From positions 18,452,501-18,516,500 of the forward strand of contig NC_051094.1 of assembly GCF_901709675.1 (NCBI RefSeq): DNA of 64,000 nucleotides. The letters are read 5' to 3'. The position numbers were made by a program, and so were the translations under genes. The stretch is from Syngnathus acus. Lineage: Eukaryota > Chordata > Actinopteri > Syngnathiformes > Syngnathidae. Below the pieces are notes generated by a model that had not been told where the DNA came from, did no database searches, and was given only the letters and a program-made list of their open reading frames with translations. Of the stretch, positions 58,226 to 64,000 are shown piece by piece. Numbering within the stretch: position 1 is the first letter of the stretch; each line of letters opens with the position of its first letter.

Positions 58226-58361
58226 CCAGGGGTTGTTTACTTGTATGTATATTGTGTACTATGTCTTGTCACCGTGGGATAGTGGGAACGTAATTTCGAT
58301 TTCTTTGTGTGTCTTGGCATGTGAAGAAATTGACAATAAAGCAGACTTTGACTTTGACTTT
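58226..58361 (+). mobile_element. LINE 3'-end fragment within the protease gene
   Basis: Ends GACAATAAAGCAGACTTTGA with a (CTTTGA)n tail, typical of fish LINE 3' ends. It splits the protease motif LVLGF from the following WLQRHNPQ block. Confidence 0.78.
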
Positions 58362-58868
58362 TTTGAACCCAAGAACAAGGGTTGACTGTCTTACGGGGAA
58401 GACATAAAAGGAAATGATTTCACGATGGTTGCCAGAGTTGATTAGCTCCACGGGTTTGGTGCGTTGGGTTATGTTAGAGAGCCCTCTCCCATCCAGAGCA
58501 GAGACAGCGAGAGGCGTAGGGAGAGGCTCCGTCTCGACTTTGGCTCGGGAGACGAATTCCTGGTCGATCAAGTTTCTCTCGCACCCCGAGTCGACCAGCG
58601 CGGATAGCTTGTAGTGATGGTTGTGCACAGACATCATGGCAGGTAGGGAGAAGCGAGGAGACTTCACACTTGTCGGCTGGTCCGGCGGTCCTCCCCTCAA
58701 GACCGTCGGACCTGCTCTTTTGGCCGAACTGGACAGTAGGCAATGAAATGATCCGGGGAGCCGCAGTACAGACACTGTCGGGACTTGCGGCGCCGCTGCA
58801 GCTCCTCCGGGGAGAGTCGGGCCCGGCCAATCTGCATGGCCTCGGGTTCTGTAGAGGACTGGCTAGGC

Positions 58869-61426
58869 CAGGGGTGGGCAAACTACGGCCCGCGGGCGTC
58901 ATACGGCTTTTTAATTCGGCCCGCCGAACTTGTCCAAATTATAGTAAAAACCTCCTTCATTTTCCCCTTTCCCTGCAATACCCACGTTCCCCAAAAGATG
59001 GCGCACTTAAAACACATTGACCGTTGTTGGAGTGTCGCGTGTTTCTCTTTATTTCACTTTAATTTTCACTTCGTTTCATGTCACCATTTGAGCCCTTCTG
59101 TGAAAATGAGTGGACCAAAGAGAAGGAAAGTGGACAGTGAATGCCGAGTTTCTAATAAGGAGTGGACAACAAAATACTTCTTCACTGAAGTCCGATCAAC
59201 GGCTGTATGTCCGATATGCCAAGAAGCTGTTGCGGTTTTCAAAGAGTACAATATCAGCCGTCACTTTGCCACGAAGCATGCAAACTATGCTAGCAAGCAG
59301 TCAACACAAGAACGGGCGCCTACTGCTCAAAGGTTGGCAGCTAATTTACAGAGTCAACAGAACTTTTTTCACAGACAAACTGCAATTCAAGAGTCAAGTA
59401 CCAAGGCTAGTTATTTGCTGGCATTCAAATTAGCAAAGGCTAGCAAGCCTTTCTCCGAAGGCGAGTTTTTGAAAGAGTGCATGGTAGAGACAGCAGGTCT
59501 CTTGTGTCCGGAAAGCAAAGCCAAGTTTGAAAAAATCAGTTTAGTACGCAGGACAGTGACTCGCCGCGTGGAACTGATTGACGCAGATATAGTGACAAAA
59601 AGGCAGAGTCCTTTAAGTTATATTCACTAGCACTGGATGATAGTAACGACATAAAAGACACTGCTCAGCTCCTAATTTTTATCCGAGGGATTAACGACAG
59701 TTTTGAGATAACGGAGGAGCTTTTGAGCATGGAATCACTGAAAGGGAAAACGCGAGGACTTAGTATATGAACAGGTGTCTGCTGTCATCGAGAGAATGAA
59801 GCTACCTTGGAGTAAACTTGCTAATGTCACTACGGATGGATCGCCAAATTTAACTGGAAAAAACGTCGGGCTGCTGAAAAGAATCCAGGATAAAGTGAAA
59901 GAAGAAAACCCTGACCAGGATGTTATTTTTCTTCACTGCATCATTCATCAGGAGTCTCTGTGTAAGTCTGTATTGCAGCTTAATCACGTCGTGGATCCAG
60001 TTATAAAACTTGTTAACTTCATACGAGCAAGGGGACTTAATCATCGTCAGTTCATTACGTTCCTGGAAGAAACTGATGCGGATCACCAGGACCTACTTTA
60101 CCACTCTCGCGTCCGCTGGTTAAGTTTGGGGAAAGTGTTTCAACGAATCTGGGAGCTCAAAGAGGAGATTCACTCATTTGTGTTGTTAATGGGGAAATCC
60201 GACGAATTCCCCGAGCTGAGCGACACAAACTGGCTTTGTGACTTTGCATTTGCTGTGGACATATTTTCACACATGAATGAGCTGAACGTGAAGCTACAGG
60301 GGAAAGATCAGTTTGTGCACGACATGTACACAAATGTGAGAGCCTTCAAATCCAAGATGGGTTTATTCTCCAGGCAAATGTCAAACAAATCTTTCGCACA
60401 TTTCCCCACACTAGCCGTGCAGAAAGAGGCCGCCCGAAATGCGAAGAAATACTGCAAATCACTGGACGACCTGCACAGAGAATTTTGCCGTCGGTTCTGT
60501 GATTTTGAAAAAATTGACAAGTCACTTCAACTGGTGTCCTGTCCCCTGTCACAAGACCCCGAATCAGCACCGCAGGAGCTGCAATTGGAACTGATCGATC
60601 TTCAGTCTGACTCCGTCTCAAAGGAGAAGTTCAAGTCTCTTAAACTGAATGACTTTTATGCTTCACTTAACGAGACCATGTTTCCAAACCTTCGAAGGAC
60701 TGCACAGAAGATGCTGGTGTTGTTTGGCTCGACCTACGTGTGTGAGCAGACGTTTAGCGTCATGAAAATCAACAAAGCTCATCACAGATCCAAGTTAACA
60801 GACCAACACCTCAGATCTGTCCTGAGAATTGCCACAACAAAACTAACTCCAGACTTTGATGCACTGGCAAAAAATGGAGACCAACAACACTGTTCCCACT
60901 GAAATTGGTGAGTTTTTCTGCTGTGTTATGAAAAACGAGTTTGCAGAGTTTGATTTTGCGGAGTTTAACACAAGTAGATTTTATTGAGCTTGAGTATATC
61001 GTTGTGTAATATGTTTTGAATGTTGAAAGTGATTCTTTTTTTAAATAAATGTTGATTTCTTTAACTTTGCACCTTCGATTGAAACTTATTAAAAACAGAT
61101 GCAATCTTGATAAATCACAGTGCGTATGCTATTTTAATCTATTTACATTTTCTCCTCCCAGTATCATGCAAAATAGTATGTAAACGCTATATCTTGCATA
61201 TTGCTTGAGACAAACTTATTAACTGATAAGGGCTATTTTCACATTTGAAAGATAGTTAATAAATTGGGTTGTAGTGTTCTTACTGTGCTATGAGGTTTGC
61301 ATACACTACATGTAATGCTTTAGTATATCCGGCCCAAACACTCCATCCAAACGCTCCTGGCCCGGCCCCTCAGTCAAATTTTAGAACCCATTGTGGCCCG
61401 CGAGCCAAAACGTTTGCCCACCCCTG
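58869..61426 (+). mobile_element. hAT transposon (GTF2IRD2-like/Charlie8-type), 2558 bp
   Basis: TIRs CAGGGGTGGGCAAACT and GTTTGCCCACCCCTG. Perfect 8-bp TSD, ggctaggc, at 58861-58868 and 61427-61434, with central TA. It inserted into the gypsy gag. One transposase gene with a pair of frameshifts. Confidence 0.95.
59106..60902 (+). pseudogene. hAT transposase, two compensating frameshifts
   Basis: The frame from 59106 encodes MSGPKRRKVDSECR, then a BED-type zinc finger (CPICQEAVAVFKEYNISRHFATKH), to a stop at 59628. The same frame reopens by 59775 and runs 375 codons with LPWSKLANVTTDGSPNLTG (Asp region), IFLHCIIHQESLC, RWLSLGKVFQRIWEL and the C-terminal FGSTYVCEQTFSVMKINKA. Between about 59600 and 59765 the code lies in shifted frames (SLALDDSNDIKDTAQLL), pointing to one deleted base in an A run and a second lesion near 59755. 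The human gene GTF2IRD2 carries a relative of this transposase. Confidence 0.9.
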
Positions 61427-61465
61427 GGCTAGGCGATCGCCCGGGCGGACTGGGCCTGAGTGTTC

Positions 61466-61970
61466 TGTCATCGTTTTAGCGGTTTAGTTGACCCACATGC
61501 AGAAAAACAAACTCAGATGTCCAGAATGAGTGAGGAGTGTTTATTGGAGGAGCTGCGGTGGAGGTAGAGCGGGATGATCGGAGCCAGGAGCACGGAGCAG
61601 CAATGGCGGAGCGTGTGGAGTCCAGCCAGAACGGGGTGGATCTTGGCGGTGATCGGTGGGGATAATCTACAAGCAGGATGCACAAGACTTGGTCAGAGAA
61701 TTCAACGTGGCTGTGGCGGAGATCTTACTGCGGACCAGCGGATCTGAAGAACGTGGCGTCGAAGAGCAGGGCGAGAACTATGAGCGAGGAGCTAGAGGCA
61801 CAACCGTGGAGAAGATCACACTGAAGGGACACTCAGGCGACGAGCAGTTGACAGCATGCTCCTTAAGAGCTCTCCTTTAACGAGCCTGATGAGTCGCACC
61901 TGGGCCCTCTGCACTCTGTTCACAGTTGCTCCCTGTGGACAAAAGACGTATAACACCCCAGACCCTGACA
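61466..61970 (-). mobile_element. 5' LTR of the gypsy element
   Basis: 505 bp, bounded by TGTCATCG and CCCTGACA on the plus strand. Next to it (61427-61465) is gag sequence, so the primer-binding site and most of gag are missing, indicating a deletion starting at the LTR edge. Confidence 0.93.
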
Positions 61971-61975
61971 GTTAT

Positions 61976-62215
61976 GCCGACATTGATGTTATAATTTTGT
62001 ATTTGATGGCTTGTAGTTGATGGTGTTAATATGCCGAATGTGTCTGTGTTTGAATAAAAGGTTGAAAAAAACCGTTATGCTGTTGGGGGGCACCAACTCA
62101 TAACAACGTAAAACACATATACATATTGTCATATAAAGCAGTTAACCAAATGTCTGATTTTTATGTTTTGATTGGCGAAACTAAAAACAAGGAATAAAAC
62201 ACAAGACAAGTTTAT
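61976..62215. repeat. 0.79-kb array, end of unit 2 and start of unit 3
   Basis: GCCGACATTGATGTTATAAT to the start marker CATATTGTCATATAAAGCAG (about 62124), then GATTGGCGAAACTAAAAACA, matching unit 1 at 40600. Unit 3 stops at the AAT tract. Confidence 0.87.
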
Positions 62216-62221
62216 GTGTTT

Positions 62222-62239
62222 ATCAAAATAATAATGATG

Positions 62240-62271
<32 letters not shown>

Positions 62272-62272
62272 T
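62222..62272. repeat. (AAT)n microsatellite
   Basis: AATAATAATAATAATAATAA run, directly followed by AACTAGAAAATGC. Confidence 0.9.
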
Positions 62273-64000
62273 AGAAAATGCAATTTGTGGAGAAATTGCG
62301 TGTGAAGGTGAAGAAGTTGAATAAATACTTGGGGAATGCTGCAGAATGATGTTTAAAGTAGGAACGGGTTGAATTGGTTGAAAAATGTAGAAATTAGAAG
62401 GGAAAAATGAAATTTTGCAAGATTTGGTGTGAATTTCAAAAATAAAAATGAATTTTTGGTAAGTGTGAATTTGTTGAATAGGTAGGCAAAAAGATGAACA
62501 GTTAAAAGTTGGTACAGGTTGAATCGGTTAAAAAATGTAGAAATTATGAGTGAAAAACAAAGTTTTGGAGAATTTGGTTGAATTTCAAATTTGGAATTTT
62601 TGGTAAGTGGGAAGTTGTGGAATAGGTAGGCAAAAGATGAACAGTTGAAAGTTCGAATGGGTTGAATCAGTACAGAAATGTAGAAATGAGAGAATTTGGG
62701 AGAATTTAGTCGAATTTCAAATTTGAAAATTTGGAATTACAACTGAAAGTTGGAATGGGTTGAATCGGTTGAAAAATGTAGAAATTAGAGAAGAAAAACG
62801 AAATTTTGGAGAATTTTGTTGAATTTCAAATTTGAAAGTTTGGAATTTTTGGTAAGTGGGAAGTCGTGGAATAGGTAGGCAAAAGATGAACAGTTGAAAG
62901 TTGGAATGGGTTGAATCGGTTGAAAAACGTAGAAGTTAGAGTAGAAAAACGAAATTTTGGAGAATTTGGTTGAATTTCAAATTTGAAAATTTGGAATTTT
63001 TGGCAGGTGAGAAGTTGTAGAATAGGTAGGCAAAAGATGAACAGTTGAAAGTTGGAATGGGTTGAATCGGTTGAAAAATGTAGAAATTAGAGGTGAAACG
63101 TGAAATTTTTTAATTTGGCAATTTTGGGAATGTCGAGAATCTTTCCGAATGTGATTCAAATGTGCTGAATGATGTGAATTTCAAATTGGAAAGACGTAAA
63201 TGTGAAATGTTGAATGTGCCATTAAGAATGAATGGGGAAAAATTTGTCGGAATTTTGCGAATTTTGCGAAAACGGAAGATTTTCGGAACGAGAAAAATAC
63301 AAATGCTCATCTCGTGAATATTTGGAATACGTCAAAAGTGGAATGGAGTGAATCGGATGAATTATGTGGAAGAAGAAGCGGGACAAAAAAGTGGCGGGAA
63401 TAAAATATAATAACTAGAATTTGCAATTTCTGGAGAAATTGCGTGTGAAGGCGAAGACTATGAATAACTTCTTCGGGGAATGCTGCCGAATGATGTTGAA
63501 ACGTGTTGAATTACTTGAGAAATGTAGAAAATTTGGAGAATTTGTGGTGAATTTCAAAATTGAAAACTTGTCATTTTTGGTAAGTGGGAAGTTATGGAAT
63601 AGGTAGGCAAAAGATGAACAGTTGAAAGTTGGAATGGGTTGAATCGGTTGAAAAATGTAGAAATTAGAGTAGAAAAACTAAATTTTGGAGAATTTGGTTG
63701 AATTTCAAATTTGGAATTTTTGGTAAGTGGGAAGTTGTGGACTAGATAGGCAAAAGATGAACAGTTGAAAGTTGGAATGGGTTGAATCGGTTGAAAAATG
63801 TAGAAATTAGAGTAGAAAAACGAAATTTTGGAGAATTTGGTTGAATTTCAAATTTGGAATTTTCGGTAAGTGGGAAGTTGTGGAATAGGTTGGCAAAAGA
63901 TGAACAGTTGAAAGTTGGAATGGGTTGAATCGGTTTAAAAATGTAGAAATTAGAGTAGAAAAACGAAATTTTGGAGAATTTGGTTGAATTTCAAATTTGA
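62273..64000. repeat. Satellite-like repeat, ~143-bp subunit in a ~1.14-kb higher-order unit
   Basis: GATGAACAGTTGAAAGTTGG recurs at 62636, 62885, 63036, 63613, 63756 and 63899, several spacings being exactly 143. The leader CTAGAA(TT/AA)TGCAATTT occurs at 62274 and 63415, so a longer unit of about 1.14 kb repeats. Short open frames within it reflect absent stops in a repetitive sequence, not genes. Continues past the window end. Confidence 0.9.

Larger units (their letters stand above)
55440..58868 (-). pseudogene. Gypsy gag-pol, broken by stops, deletions and insertions
   Basis: Blocks on the minus strand: gag zinc knuckle CLYCGSPDHFIAYC near 58770-58730; aspartic protease with ALVDSGCERNLID near 58600; a nested LINE tail cutting LVLGF from [12 protein letters not shown] 58137-57241 with [22 protein letters not shown] and the catalytic [10 protein letters not shown] near 57510; a TGA stop at 57241-57243; RNase H-type region [16 protein letters not shown] again near 56980, [20 protein letters not shown]; integrase zinc finger (HPGTSHTIALITRRFWWP, ACPIC) near 56450. 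The D,D-E catalytic core is absent: sequence jumps to [13 protein letters not shown] near 56360. The tail [18 protein letters not shown] follows; after the SINE comes a chromodomain ([25 protein letters not shown]). Chromodomains guide integration to chromatin in this clade. Confidence 0.92.
54876..61970 (-). mobile_element. Chromodomain Ty3/gypsy retrotransposon, defective
   Basis: Two LTRs (54876-55385 and 61466-61970) run TGTCAGGGTC to CGATGACA on the minus strand. TSD gttat at 54871-54875 and 61971-61975; unit 1 carries the single empty site at 41178-41182. PPT is a G run complementary to 55386-55398. Order on minus: 5' LTR, gag C-terminus, protease, RT, RNase H, integrase remnants, chromodomain, 3' LTR. 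Gag N-terminus and integrase core are deleted; a hAT, a SINE and a LINE tail are nested inside. Confidence 0.95.

Noticed and set aside
62977-63606. Small ORFs in the terminal satellite
   Set aside because: They follow the repeat period, lack domains and are not conserved between units.
62273-64000. CRISPR-like array
   Set aside because: Units of about 143 bp are repeated throughout with no unique spacers, in a eukaryotic genome.

Overview
This window looks like a teleost fish genomic segment, probably percomorph, made almost entirely of transposable elements nested in one another. The evidence is the mixture itself: RTE/Rex3-like, Rex1-like and L2 LINEs, tRNA-derived SINEs with (GATG)n or (GTTAA)n tails, Buster/Charlie-type hAT, Tc1 and pogo-like DNA elements, Ty1/copia, chromodomain Ty3/gypsy and retrovirus-like LTRs. 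There is no sign of bacterial organisation (no operons, no ribosome-binding sites). I could not recognise any host gene, although short host exons in the unassigned intervals cannot be excluded.

Layout. 0.6-4.7 kb: a solo LTR, then a second solo LTR split by a complete hAT transposon (1262-4413) with an uninterrupted 623-aa transposase and perfect TSDs. 4.7-8.0 kb: a near full-length broken RTE LINE. 8.0-12.1 kb: 3' halves of a Ty1/copia and a gypsy element, a Tc1-like relic and a 270-bp tandem array. 13.5-15.1 kb: a pogo-like MITE. 15.6-18.6 kb: a solo LTR split by a decayed LINE. 18.9-31.7 kb: RTE, Rex1-like and L2 LINE copies, a Tc1 fragment and SINEs. 31.9-39.6 kb: further LTRs, a Tigger-like MITE, SINEs, and a small hAT inside a SINE.

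From about 39.6 to 62.3 kb I read one underlying array of a roughly 0.79-kb unit. It is broken by three large insertions: a retrovirus-like element (41392-47276), a TA-target pogo-like element (47332-54346) that itself carries an intact 1000-codon LINE ORF and a 2.3-kb solo LTR, and a chromodomain gypsy element (54876-61970) that itself carries a hAT and a SINE. Each insertion can be checked against an uninterrupted unit at 40551-41343. From 62.3 kb to the end there is a (AAT)n tract followed by a 143-bp-period satellite-like repeat.

How the parts work together: only two open reading frames look intact, the hAT transposase (2407-4278) and the LINE ORF (48063-51065, minus). Everything else is a relic or a non-autonomous passenger. 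Target-site duplications and empty-site comparisons let much of the insertion order be reconstructed. I found no convincing new host or defence system; the most unusual items are the interrupted tandem array, the large solo LTR and the internally deleted hAT that fuses both transposase ends in frame.
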